Shown: piece by piece, positions 28,929-36,748 of the stretch
How positions within the stretch are numbered: position 1 is the stretch's first letter
Layout of the letters: each line of letters opens with the position of its first letter
NCBI RefSeq assembly: GCF_017744655.1
Contig: NZ_JAGIAW010000003.1
Coordinates: 1-64,000 of the forward strand
From: Devosia sp.
GTDB lineage: Bacteria; Pseudomonadota; Alphaproteobacteria; Rhizobiales; Devosiaceae
Length of the DNA: 64,000 bases
Direction of reading: 5' to 3'
Notes under the pieces: model-generated
Database searches by the model: none
Told to the model about the DNA's origin: nothing
The model's input: the letters and a program-made list of their open reading frames with translations, nothing else
Made by a program: the position numbers and the translations under genes

Positions 28929-29561
28929 TCAGCCGCCCAAGAGACCCGAAGCCTTGATGCCGTCGAAGACGAACTGCACGGCCAAGGCCGCGAGCAGGAT
29001 GCCGACGACGCGGGAGACCACGGAAAGACCCGTCAGGCCAAGCAGGCGCTGGATCGGGATGGCGACGAGCAAGGTCAGCCAGGCGAGGAACAGGATGACC
29101 ACAATGGCTGCGATGACCAGCCAGAATTCGGCATCCGAATCGGCACCGGTCGTCAGCAGGATGACGGCGCTGATGGCCCCGGGGCCGGCCAGCAGCGGCA
29201 TGGCCAGGGGAAAAACCGAGATGTCGTGAGCGTGGCGGGCCTCGCTCTCCTCCTCGTCGGTGGTGCCGGTACCGCCCGAATGGCGGGCAAAGACCATGTC
29301 GATGGCAATAAGCAGCAACAGCACGCCGCCCGCGGTGCGCAGCGCCGGAATGGTAATGCCGAAAACTTCCAGGATCGCATTGCCGAGGAAGGCGAAGAAC
29401 AAGAGGATCAGCAGCGCGATGATGACGCCGCGCGTGGCAAAGAGGCGACGCTGGGCCGGCGAATGATCCTTGGTCAGCGCGGCGAAGATGAAGGCGATAT
29501 CGGCGACACCGACGGTCGCGAAAAGCGTCGCGAAGGCGACGAGAAAAGCCGAAGTGTCCAC
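28929..29561 (-). CDS. MarC-family integral membrane protein
   Basis: MarC/YchE-family protein of 210 residues with six predicted membrane helices. The family pattern is a three-helix unit (FATLFATVGVADIAFIFAAL, then helices near residues 45 and 70), a charged linker TTDEEESEAR, and a repeated second half starting FPLAMPLLAGPGAISAVILL. Physiological role unknown in general. GTG at 29561 is preferred as start (GGGGA upstream); a TTG at 29582 is possible. Convergent with the GH25 gene. Confidence 0.88.
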   Translation of the reverse strand: MDTSAFLVAFATLFATVGVADIAFIFAALTKDHSPAQRRLFATRGVIIALLILLFFAFLGNAILEVFGITIPALRTAGGVLLLLIAIDMVFARHSGGTGTTDEEESEARHAHDISVFPLAMPLLAGPGAISAVILLTTGADSDAEFWLVIAAIVVILFLAWLTLLVAIPIQRLLGLTGLSVVSRVVGILLAALAVQFVFDGIKASGLLGG

Positions 29562-29627
29562 TGATATCCCCGCAAAACCCAAAGCTGACTTCTAAGGGAT
29601 TTGCAGGGTCTCGCCAAGCGGCGGCGC

Positions 29628-29825
29628 CTAGGCCGCTTCTTCCAGGAGTTGCGGGGGCAGATGGCGCCTTGCGTCCAAGACTTCCATGCCCACTATATGC
29701 CCGTCTTCATCATAATCGAGAACAATTCCGTCCGACACTTCTTCGCTTTCCCTCACCTTGCCGGTGGAGAAGCGAATATAGGCAGCGTCGGCTTCGCTAT
29801 CGTAACTCACAGTGGGCTTGTTCAT
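29628..29825 (-). CDS. DUF2283 protein, likely antitoxin
   Basis: Protein of 65 residues in the DUF2283 family: YDSEADAAYIRFS at the N-terminus, then GIVLDYDEDGHIVGMEVLDA. It starts inside the stop region of the upstream DUF4258 gene (ATGA overlap). DUF2283 proteins often sit beside small RelE-like or DUF4258 proteins, suggesting an antitoxin role. No DNA-binding motif is obvious. The antitoxin label is inferred from pairing. Confidence 0.8.
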   Translation of the reverse strand: MNKPTVSYDSEADAAYIRFSTGKVRESEEVSDGIVLDYDEDGHIVGMEVLDARRHLPPQLLEEAA

Positions 29826-30076
29826 TTCGGCCTCGCACCGCGATCCAAGAATGCAGTCAATATACGAGTGTTTTGGTCCGTTTGCACCAGGACCACACGC
29901 AGATGGCGTCCTTCACATTCGACTATTGAACGAAAATACCTCATGGCGGCGGGGTCTCGCGGATCGGGTTCGGTCCAATCAGGCTGCAGTACAGTTCGCT
30001 CGACCCACTCTTTGGGTAGGTCGCGTTCACGCATCGCCGTCAGTGCGTGTGCGGTGTAGACAATTTCTCTAGTCAC
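29822..30076 (-). CDS. DUF4258 protein, likely toxin of a toxin-antitoxin pair
   Basis: Small basic protein of 84 residues resembling DUF4258: YTAHALTAMRERDLPKEWVE at the N-terminus and a C-terminal beta part RHLRVVLVQTDQNTRILTAF. That outline is close to RelE/BrnT-type RNase toxins. GTG start at 30076 with GGAG 7 nt before it. The gene overlaps the downstream DUF2283 gene by 4 nt, toxin gene first. Toxicity is not shown; the pair could also be a domesticated or regulatory module. Confidence 0.75.
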   Translation of the reverse strand: MTREIVYTAHALTAMRERDLPKEWVERTVLQPDWTEPDPRDPAAMRYFRSIVECEGRHLRVVLVQTDQNTRILTAFLDRGARPK

Positions 30077-30097
30077 CGCACCGCACTCCGTGATCGC

Positions 30098-31042
30098 CTA
30101 GGCCCGGCGCTTTTCGATGGCGTCCCAGATGAGGACGGCGATGTCGGGGCCGCCAAAGCGCTTAATTTCGCGGATGCCAGTGGGGGAGGTGACGTTGATT
30201 TCGGTAAGGTAGTCGCCGATGACGTCGATGCCGACAAAGATCATGTCACGTTCTTTCAGCGCCGGAGCGATGGTGGCACAGATTTCCTTTTCGCGCTCGG
30301 TGAGCGGGGAAAGCTCAGGGCGGCCGCCGACATGCATATTGGAGCGGGCTTCGCCCTCGGCTGGGATGCGGTTGAGGCCGGCCACCGGCTCGCCATCGAT
30401 GATGATGATGCGCTTGTCGCCCTTGCGCACGTCCGGAAGATACTTTTGGATCATGAACGGCTCGGGATAGTTCTGCTCGAACAGCTCAATCAGCGAATTG
30501 AGGTTGTGGTCGCCCTCCTGGATGAAGAAGACACCGGCACCGCCATTGCCGTAGAGCGGCTTGACGATGATGTTGCCGTGCTCCTTGCGGAAAGCATGGA
30601 TTTCAGCGCGGTCGCGCGTCACCAAAGTCGGCGGCATCAGCTCCGGGAAATCGGTCACGAGGATTTTTTCCGGCGCGTTGCGCACGGCGGAAGGCGGGTT
30701 CACCACCAAAGTCTTCGGGTGCAGACGCTCGAGAATATGGGTGATGGTGATGTAGTTCATGTCGAAGGGCGGGTCCTGGCGCATCAGGATCACGTCCTGG
30801 GTCGACAGATCGACGCGCCTGGCTTCGCCAAGGGCAAAATGCTGGCCCTTTTCGGCGTCGGTCACCGTGATCGGCTGGACGAGGGCGGTGACCACGTTGT
30901 CGCGCAGGGACAGGGTGTTCGCCGTGTAATGCAGCAGTTCGTGGCCGCGGGCCTGGGCCTCGAGCATCATGGCGAAGGTCGAGTCGCCGCTCGGATTGAT
31001 GGTGGAGACGTGGTCCATCTGGACAGCGACTTTGAGCGACAT
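30098..31042 (-). CDS. gshB: Glutathione synthetase
   Basis: ATP-grasp ligase joining gamma-glutamylcysteine and glycine, 314 residues. Visible are the N-terminal [21 protein letters not shown], the ATP-grasp segment [17 protein letters not shown], and the C-terminal [20 protein letters not shown]. It follows yraN after 9 nt and is the last gene of rsmI-yraN-gshB, an order common in Hyphomicrobiales. Confidence 0.97.
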   Translation of the reverse strand: MSLKVAVQMDHVSTINPSGDSTFAMMLEAQARGHELLHYTANTLSLRDNVVTALVQPITVTDAEKGQHFALGEARRVDLSTQDVILMRQDPPFDMNYITITHILERLHPKTLVVNPPSAVRNAPEKILVTDFPELMPPTLVTRDRAEIHAFRKEHGNIIVKPLYGNGGAGVFFIQEGDHNLNSLIELFEQNYPEPFMIQKYLPDVRKGDKRIIIIDGEPVAGLNRIPAEGEARSNMHVGGRPELSPLTEREKEICATIAPALKERDMIFVGIDVIGDYLTEINVTSPTGIREIKRFGGPDIAVLIWDAIEKRRA

Positions 31043-31051
31043 TTTTGTCCC

Positions 31052-31432
31052 TTAGCTTTCGAACGCGTTGATGAGATGGCGCGGCCAGCGACCCGGTGCA
31101 AGGAAAATCACGTCGAAGCGGCAGGTCTTTTCCGCTTCGCGCGGGTGACGCGCAAGCCAATGCTCGGCGGCGCGGACGATGCGGGATGTGTTTACAGCCT
31201 CGAGGGCTTCAGCTTCGCCCGAATGGTGGGCCCGGGTCTTCACTTCCACGAATGCGATGGTGCCGTTGCGTTCGACGACGAGGTCGATCTCGCCGATGGG
31301 TGTTTTGTAGCGGCGGTTTCGGATGCGGTAGAGCTTCAACTGCAGAAAGAGCGCTGCCAGCGCTTCACCGCGCTGGCCACCGCGTTCGGCGATTTGCCTT
31401 TTATTGCTGGGCCTTGAGGGCGAGCGCGGCAT
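31052..31432 (-). CDS. yraN: UPF0102 (YraN) nuclease-like protein
   Basis: YraN family, restriction-endonuclease-like fold, 126 residues. The expected core is present: RRGEALAALFL-like helix (RGGQRGEALAALFLQ), then GEIDLVVERNGTIAFVEVKT with Asp and ExK positions of a PD-(D/E)XK nuclease. True function unknown. Its start lies within the 3' end of rsmI (32-nt overlap), so the two are translationally linked. Confidence 0.92.
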   Translation of the reverse strand: MPRSPSRPSNKRQIAERGGQRGEALAALFLQLKLYRIRNRRYKTPIGEIDLVVERNGTIAFVEVKTRAHHSGEAEALEAVNTSRIVRAAEHWLARHPREAEKTCRFDVIFLAPGRWPRHLINAFES

Positions 31433-32288
31433 CGTAGACTTCTTTGCGTTTCAGGCCGTAGCGGGCGGCGATTTCGTCGACGGCTGAGCGCATGGGCTGG
31501 TCAGCCATGGCCGTGAGGAGGGCAGCCTGCCAGTCTTCGGCGGCGGGGGCGCTGGGTTCGTCGGCGCCGGCGACGACGATGACGGCTTCGCCCTTGGTTT
31601 CTTCGCCTGCGAATTTTTCCGCGAGTTCGGCGAGCGTCCCGCGAAATGTGCGCTCGAAACGCTTGGTCAGTTCGAGGCTGACGGAGGCTTGGCGGGTGCC
31701 AAGAACCTCGGCCATGGCGGCAAGGGTGTCGTCGAGGCGGCGGGGAGACTCGTAAAAGACCAGTGTTTCACGTGAATCCACCAGCTTTGCCAAGGCGTTA
31801 GCGCGGGCGCCGGATTTGGGGGGCAGGAAGCCGTGGAAGGCGAAGGCGTCTGTCGGAAGGCCGGCGACGACCAAGGCGGAGAGGAGGGCGGAGGCGCCGG
31901 GGATGGGGAAGACGGGGAGATTGGCTTCGGCCAGGGCGCGGATGAGCGGGAAGCCGGGATCGGAAAGTAGGGGGGTGCCGGCGTCGGAGATCAGGGCGAT
32001 GGCTTCGCCTGATGCAATGCGGGAGACGATTTCCTCGGCCCGAGCGCGCTCGTTATGTTCATGTAAAGGCTGGCGTTTTCCGCGGATGCCGAAGTGATCG
32101 AGGAGTTTTGCGGAGGTTCTGGTGTCCTCGCAAAGGACGATACTGGCGGCGGCGAGGGTTTCCAAAGCGCGGATGGTGATGTCGCGCAGATTGCCGATGG
32201 GGGTCGAGACGACATAGAGGCCGGCGGCGAGCGGCGGGGCGCTAAAGGCCGAGCCGGCAATGAAATATTGGGCCAAAATATCGGTCAC
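31401..32288 (-). CDS. rsmI: 16S rRNA (cytidine-1402-2'-O)-methyltransferase
   Basis: SAM-dependent methyltransferase modifying C1402 of 16S rRNA, 295 residues from the GTG at 32288 (GAGGAG 8 nt upstream). Family motifs are LYVVSTPIGNLRDIT, IALISDAGTPLLSDPG and PGASALLSALVVAGLP. The frame is open 28 codons further but without similarity. A parS-like site lies within it (31764-31779, encoding DSRET with TCA and CGT codons). Divergent from lppC, the common Hyphomicrobiales layout. Confidence 0.96.
   Translation of the reverse strand: MTDILAQYFIAGSAFSAPPLAAGLYVVSTPIGNLRDITIRALETLAAASIVLCEDTRTSAKLLDHFGIRGKRQPLHEHNERARAEEIVSRIASGEAIALISDAGTPLLSDPGFPLIRALAEANLPVFPIPGASALLSALVVAGLPTDAFAFHGFLPPKSGARANALAKLVDSRETLVFYESPRRLDDTLAAMAEVLGTRQASVSLELTKRFERTFRGTLAELAEKFAGEETKGEAVIVVAGADEPSAPAAEDWQAALLTAMADQPMRSAVDEIAARYGLKRKEVYDAALALKAQQ
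31764..31779 (+). promoter_or_regulatory. parS-like ParB site 3 (inside rsmI)
   Basis: TGTTTCACGTGAATCC, 14 of 16 against parS. Inside rsmI it is read as GAT TCA CGT GAA ACA; the TCA and CGT codons look uncommon in this GC-rich genome, which favours selection on the DNA sequence. Confidence 0.65.
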
Positions 32289-32370
32289 GCCGGATGCTCC
32301 TCGGGTTGAGACTTGCTTAACGAAATGAGGGCAGTTTGTTAACAGACTGTGAGCATCTCGGACCGCTTTC

Positions 32371-33618
32371 ATGGGTTTTGGTCAGGTAAATGCCAAATGG
32401 CGGCGCGGCGTTTTTGCGCTCGCGATCGGTCTGGCTTTGACCTCGTGCTCGCCGGGCACATTTCAGATCGGTTCGCGCACTTTGGGCTGGGGTGAACCCT
32501 CTGGCAATGTCGGTGGCGGGAATACTGGCGGCGGTATTCTGACGCCAAGTCCGATGCCACAATCGGGTGGCGAGGTGTTCGGGCGCGGGCCGGTGCCCGT
32601 GGCGCTGCTCTTGCCGCTTTCGGGCGATCAGTCGCTGGCGGCGGTCGGGACGTCGCTGGCCAATGCGTCGAAGCTGGCGATCGCTTTTGTGGAAGCCAAT
32701 CCGAACATTGCCGAGAATATTACCATCACGCTGCGCGATACTGGGGATAGTGCGGCTGGGGCGGTGAATGCCGCCAATGCGGCTGTGGCTGGTGGCGCAA
32801 AGCTGATCCTTGGGCCGCTGAAGGGCGATCAGGTGGTGGCGGTGTCCGATGTGGCGCGGAGCGCTGGGGTGCCACTGATCGGGTTTTCGAACAATGCCAG
32901 CGCCGCGGGGCAGGGGGTGTATCTCCTGTCCGTGCTGCCCGAAATGGAGATGAAACGCGCTATAACTTACCTGAAGGCACAGGGGCGGCGCGGGCTGGCG
33001 GGGGCTTTTCCGGCGACGCCTTATGGCGAGGCGTTGGCGACGGCGTTCCGGCAGCAGGCAAATGCGGCTGGGTTTGGCGCGCCGGCGGTTTACACCTTTT
33101 CGGGGCCGGGCGAGGCGGCGCAGATCGTGGCGCAGGCGAAGCAGCAGATCGATCGGGGTATGATCGATACTTTCTTTATTCCCGAGCGAGCGAGTGCGCC
33201 GGCATTTGCGGCGGCGCTGGCTGGTGCCGGGGTGACTGGGGACGCGGTGCAGATCGTGGGGTCCGCGGATTGGGCGGGTGATGCCACGATCAATGCGACG
33301 CCGGGATTGGCGGGGGCGATTTATCCGGCGGTTGACGAGGCTGGGTTCAATGCGATTGCCGGGGACTATCAGGCCAAGTTTGGATCGCGGCCGCATCCGC
33401 TGGCGACGATTGCCTATACGGCGACGATTTTGGCCAATGTGAATACGCTGTCGATGGCGAGCCCGCCGTATAATCCGGGGCTGCTAACGGGAGCTTCCGG
33501 GTTCAATGGGCGGGATGGGGCGTTCCGGTTTTTGGTGAATGGCCGGGCGGAATATGCGCTGGTGGTGAAGAAGGTGGGGGCTGGCGGGGCGACCACGGTG
33601 GATGGGGCTAAACTCTAG
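32371..33618 (+). CDS. Penicillin-binding protein activator-like lipoprotein (LppC/LpoA type)
   Basis: Lipoprotein of 415 residues: signal peptide with lipobox-like LALTSC, a Gly-rich linker (about 35-65), then a periplasmic-binding-protein domain starting PVPVALLLPLSGDQSLAAVG. This is the COG3107/LppC arrangement; LpoA of this family activates a penicillin-binding protein in enteric bacteria. Here that function is inferred. It is divergent from rsmI with 82 nt between starts, and convergent with hemW across a palindromic element. Confidence 0.88.
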   Translation: MGFGQVNAKWRRGVFALAIGLALTSCSPGTFQIGSRTLGWGEPSGNVGGGNTGGGILTPSPMPQSGGEVFGRGPVPVALLLPLSGDQSLAAVGTSLANASKLAIAFVEANPNIAENITITLRDTGDSAAGAVNAANAAVAGGAKLILGPLKGDQVVAVSDVARSAGVPLIGFSNNASAAGQGVYLLSVLPEMEMKRAITYLKAQGRRGLAGAFPATPYGEALATAFRQQANAAGFGAPAVYTFSGPGEAAQIVAQAKQQIDRGMIDTFFIPERASAPAFAAALAGAGVTGDAVQIVGSADWAGDATINATPGLAGAIYPAVDEAGFNAIAGDYQAKFGSRPHPLATIAYTATILANVNTLSMASPPYNPGLLTGASGFNGRDGAFRFLVNGRAEYALVVKKVGAGGATTVDGAKL

Positions 33619-33621
33619 ATT

Positions 33622-33775
33622 CCCCCTCATCCCTACCGAATTCGCAAACGCGAATTCGGTGAGCTTCGCGCCACCTTCTCCCCGATGGGGAGAAGAATGG
33701 GCCGGCGACCACCTCTTGTTCCTCTCCCCATCGGGGAGAGGGTGGATCGGCCGAAGGCCGAGACGGGTGAGGGGG
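33622..33775. repeat. Palindromic element, family A copy 1
   Basis: Two inverted units within CCCCCTCAT and GTGAGGGGG ends. Inner stems are CTTCTCCCCGATGGGGAGAAG and CTCTCCCCATCGGGGAGAG. The right-hand small stem is TCGGCC-GAA-GGCCGA. The left unit has an extra GAATTCG pair. It fills the gap between convergent lppC and hemW. Confidence 0.8.
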
Positions 33776-33779
33776 TGTT

Positions 33780-34934
33780 TTAAGCCGCCAGGTCCGCCAC
33801 GACGGCGTCCAGCACCGGAAAACCCTTCTCAGTGACCCGGATATTGCCATTGGGGAGGGTTTCGACGAACCCATAGCCCTTGAGCGCTTCGATCTGTTTT
33901 TCGGCGATGGTGCGGCCGGAGATGGACATGAAGCGGGTGGGCGAAATGCCCTCTTTCAGGCGCAGGCCCATGACGAGGTATTCGTCGCCCTGCTCTTCCC
34001 AGGTGAGGACATCGTCGGTGGTCATGCCGTGGCCGAACTCGTTGACGAGTTTGAGCCAGTCGAAGGGCATTTTTTCCGTGGCGGTGGCGTGGCGCTGGTG
34101 GTTGACCAACAAGCGGCCATGGGCGCCGGGGCCGATGCCGGCATATTCGCCATAGCGCCAATAGAGCATGTTGTGCCGGCTTTCCTGGCCGGGCACGGCG
34201 TGATTGGAAATCTCGTAGGCTGGCATGCCAGCGGCGGCGGTCAATTCCTGAGTCAGCTCATAAAAATCGGCGCCGAGGTCTTCGTTCGGCATTTGCAGCT
34301 TGCCGGCATTGAAGAGGTCAAAGTAGCGCGTGCCCTGCTCGATGGTGAGCTGATAGAGGCTAAGGTGACCGCGGGCGAGCCAGATGGCTTCCTTCAATTC
34401 GTCTTCCCAATCCTCAAGCGTCTGCTTGGGGCGGGCATAGATGAGGTCGAAGCTCGAGCGATCGAAAACCGACTGGGCGATGCGGACAGCGGCAACGGCC
34501 TCTTCGACCGTGTGGCGGCGACCGAGTTCGGCCAGAGGGCCCGGGCGCAGCGACTGGACGCCGAGCGAGACGCGGTTGATGCCGGCGCCGCGGAAACCAC
34601 GGAAACGATCGACTTCCACGGAGGTCGGATTGGCTTCGAGGGTGATTTCGGCGTTGCTGTCCACCTGCCAGTGGCCGGCAATGGTATCCAGAATGGTCTG
34701 GACGGCTTTTGGCGACATCAGCGAGGGCGTGCCGCCGCCGAAGAAGATCGACTGGACTAGACGGCCGGGAGAGAGCGCCGCCATGTGGGCGATCTCTTTC
34801 TTGTAGCCTTCAACGAAGGCGTCTTCGTCGAACGGGCCACGGTGGACGTGGGAATTGAAGTCGCAATAAGGGCACTTGGACGCGCAGAACGGCCAATGCA
34901 CGTAGACGCCGAACAGGTCGTTGGGATTGCTCAT
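33780..34934 (-). CDS. hemW: Radical SAM heme chaperone HemW
   Basis: Radical SAM protein with the cluster motif CASKCPYC near residue 20 and FGGGTPSLM downstream, 384 residues from the ATG at 34934. The HemW-specific HN-YW motif is seen as RHNMLYWRYGEYAGIGPGAHG, separating it from true coproporphyrinogen dehydrogenase HemN. HemW carries and inserts heme in respiratory enzymes. rdgB lies 99 nt upstream on the same strand, with a family D palindrome between them. Confidence 0.94.
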   Translation of the reverse strand: MSNPNDLFGVYVHWPFCASKCPYCDFNSHVHRGPFDEDAFVEGYKKEIAHMAALSPGRLVQSIFFGGGTPSLMSPKAVQTILDTIAGHWQVDSNAEITLEANPTSVEVDRFRGFRGAGINRVSLGVQSLRPGPLAELGRRHTVEEAVAAVRIAQSVFDRSSFDLIYARPKQTLEDWEDELKEAIWLARGHLSLYQLTIEQGTRYFDLFNAGKLQMPNEDLGADFYELTQELTAAAGMPAYEISNHAVPGQESRHNMLYWRYGEYAGIGPGAHGRLLVNHQRHATATEKMPFDWLKLVNEFGHGMTTDDVLTWEEQGDEYLVMGLRLKEGISPTRFMSISGRTIAEKQIEALKGYGFVETLPNGNIRVTEKGFPVLDAVVADLAA

Positions 34935-34973
34935 GCGTGCGATTTCCCCGTGGTCCATGCGGAGGCGAGATGG

Positions 34974-34996
34974 ATTGCCGGGACAAGCCCGGCAAT
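34974..34996. repeat. Short palindrome, family D copy 3
   Basis: ATTGCCGGG-ACAAG-CCCGGCAAT followed by GACGG, in the gap between rdgB and hemW. Same frame as 5343-5370 and 17159-17179. Confidence 0.6.
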
Positions 34997-35033
34997 GACG
35001 GCGGTTGATGGAACGGAGCCTTGGATCAAGTCC

Positions 35034-35678
35034 TCAGCTCTGTTCAATCTGGTTCTCCACGAATTGGGCAAAGGCGCGAGCGCGGTGGGACAGGCCCTGC
35101 TCGCCCGGCGACCAGGAATGCTTTTGCTCGGGCGACATTTCGCCGAAGGTGATGTCGTAGCCGTTTGGCTGGAACATCGGATCGTAGCCATGGCCCTGCG
35201 CGCCGCGGGGCGGCCAGATCAGGGTGCCTTCGCACTTGCCGACATAGAGCACGTCGCGGCCATCGGGATGGGCGAGGCAAAGGGTGGCGTTGAAGGCGGC
35301 AGTGCGTTGTTCGGGCGTGGTCGCATCCTTGGCCAGCAGCTCGTCCTGAACACGCTGCATGGCGTTGGTAAAATCGCGCGGCACGCCGGCCCAATCGGCG
35401 GTGTAGACGCCGGGCTGGCCGTCGAGCGCATCGACGCAAAGGCCGCTATCGTCGGACAGGGCGAGCATATTGGCGCCCTTGGCCGAGGCATGGGCCTTGG
35501 TGCGGGCGTTTTCGGCGAAGGTGGTGCCGTTTTCTTCGGGCTCGGGCAGGCCGAGATCGCCGGCGGAAATCAGCTCAAGGCCGAAGGGAGCAAACAGCTC
35601 CTGGAATTCTTTCAGCTTGCCAGCGTTGTGCGTGGCAAGGACGAGGCGGTCGCCGCGGCGGAGTTTTGGGATGGTCAT
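35034..35678 (-). CDS. rdgB: XTP/dITP pyrophosphatase (RdgB/HAM1)
   Basis: Housecleaning NTPase that removes dITP and XTP, 214 residues. The family signature LVLATHNAGKLKEF, then ALSDDSGLCVDALDGQPGVY and the C-terminal GYDPMFQPNGYDITFGEM and LSHRARA are all present. Its ATG overlaps the stop of a small upstream ORF by 4 nt (ATGA), tying it to rph-sORF-rdgB. Confidence 0.96.
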   Translation of the reverse strand: MTIPKLRRGDRLVLATHNAGKLKEFQELFAPFGLELISAGDLGLPEPEENGTTFAENARTKAHASAKGANMLALSDDSGLCVDALDGQPGVYTADWAGVPRDFTNAMQRVQDELLAKDATTPEQRTAAFNATLCLAHPDGRDVLYVGKCEGTLIWPPRGAQGHGYDPMFQPNGYDITFGEMSPEQKHSWSPGEQGLSHRARAFAQFVENQIEQS

Positions 35679-35896
35679 TTGGACTCCAGCGCGCGTTGAA
35701 TGTCGTTCCAGATGGCGCAGTTTTTCTCCGAGAAGGTGGCCAAGGCCCCCTCACCCGCCGCTTCGCGGCGACCTCTCCCCCGAAGGGAGAGGTGGGGCGG
35801 CTCCCCGTCGCGCAGCGACACCTCTCCCTCAGGGGAGAGGTCGCCGGCCTGGCCGGCGGGTGAGGGGGCCTTCTTCAACAGACTGAAAATGCTCAT
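35675..35896 (-). CDS. Small ORF between rph and rdgB, containing a translated repeat
   Basis: Open frame of 73 codons overlapping the rph stop by 4 nt (ATGA, 35893-35896) and the rdgB start by 4 nt (ATGA, 35675-35678). The outer parts read MSIFSLLKK at the N-terminus and [17 protein letters not shown] at the C-terminus. The middle 43 or so residues come from a 131-bp family C palindromic element, in frame, giving a Gly/Pro/Arg-rich stretch ([18 protein letters not shown]). The overlaps at both ends argue for real translation. The product resembles nothing I know. It could also be a degraded gene kept as a translational bridge. Confidence 0.5.
   Translation of the reverse strand: MSIFSLLKKAPSPAGQAGDLSPEGEVSLRDGEPPHLSLRGRGRREAAGEGALATFSEKNCAIWNDIQRALESK
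35742..35872. repeat. Palindromic element, family C copy 1
   Basis: 131 bp with perfect 19-bp ends (AAGGCCCCCTCACCCGCCG and its complement). Inside are small stems CGCCGC-TTC-GCGGCG and GTCGC-GCA-GCGAC, and stems based on CCTCTCCC. It lies inside the small ORF between rph and rdgB. A related copy is at 60604-60720. Confidence 0.82.
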
Positions 35897-36609
35897 GCTT
35901 CGAGCGCCGCCTGTTGCAGCAGCGACAGTTCACCAATGCCCTTGCCGGCAAGGTTCATCAGCGCATTGAGCTCTTCGCGATCAAAGGGAGCGCCTTCGGC
36001 GGTGCCCTGGATTTCGACGAATTTTCCCGAGCCGGTCATGACGAAATTTGCGTCGGTTTCGGCTTCGACGTCTTCGAGATAGTCGAGATCGAGCACCGGA
36101 GAGCCGCGATAGATGCCGCAGGAAATGGCGGCGACCGAATCCTTGAGCACGGGGCCCTTGGTCAGCTTGCGCTCTTCGAGCCATTTGATGGCATCGGCCA
36201 GCGCAATATAGGCGCCAGTGATCGAGGCGGTGCGGGTGCCGCCATCGGCTTCCAAGACGTCGCAATCGAGGGTGATCTGGGACTCGCCGAGAGCGGTCAG
36301 ATCGACCACGGCGCGGAGCGAGCGGCCGATGAGGCGCTGAATTTCCTGCGTGCGGCCGGACTGTTTGCCGGCCGTGGCTTCACGGCGGGTGCGGGTGCCG
36401 GTGGCGCGGGGGAGCATGCCATATTCGGCGGTGACCCAGCCCTGGCCCTTGCCGCGCAGCCAGCCGGGAAGGCTGGTTTCGACCGAGGCCGTGCAGAGCA
36501 CTTTGGTATTGCCGAAAGCGATGAGGCAGGAGCCTTCGGCTTTCATGGCGACGTTGCGCTCGATGGTGACAGCCCGCATTGCATCAGGGGCGCGTCCGGA
36601 AGGCCGCAT
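35893..36609 (-). CDS. rph: Ribonuclease PH
   Basis: Phosphorolytic 3'-5' exoribonuclease trimming tRNA 3' ends, 238 residues. Starts [19 protein letters not shown]; the catalytic core shows [19 protein letters not shown] and [14 protein letters not shown], then [20 protein letters not shown]. Divergent from hrcA, a common Hyphomicrobiales arrangement. The gene runs into the small ORF and rdgB with 4-nt overlaps. Confidence 0.97.
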   Translation of the reverse strand: MRPSGRAPDAMRAVTIERNVAMKAEGSCLIAFGNTKVLCTASVETSLPGWLRGKGQGWVTAEYGMLPRATGTRTRREATAGKQSGRTQEIQRLIGRSLRAVVDLTALGESQITLDCDVLEADGGTRTASITGAYIALADAIKWLEERKLTKGPVLKDSVAAISCGIYRGSPVLDLDYLEDVEAETDANFVMTGSGKFVEIQGTAEGAPFDREELNALMNLAGKGIGELSLLQQAALEA

Positions 36610-36748
36610 GCTTTGGTCTCGTTTTTCCTATTTACCGCCTCTTAACCTTCCTAGCCGCGCGGAACAAGCGCCGCGCCGCTTACCGCCCTTGCACTGAACG
36701 CTTAAATGAGGGAGCAAGGTTAAAGCCAAAAGTTTCATTCAAAACATC

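Noticed and set aside
35742..35872. Family C repeat as a plain intergenic element between rph and rdgB
   Set aside because: I first treated it as intergenic. The 4-nt overlaps of the surrounding frame with both neighbours made a coding context more likely, so it is reported as part of a small ORF with medium confidence.
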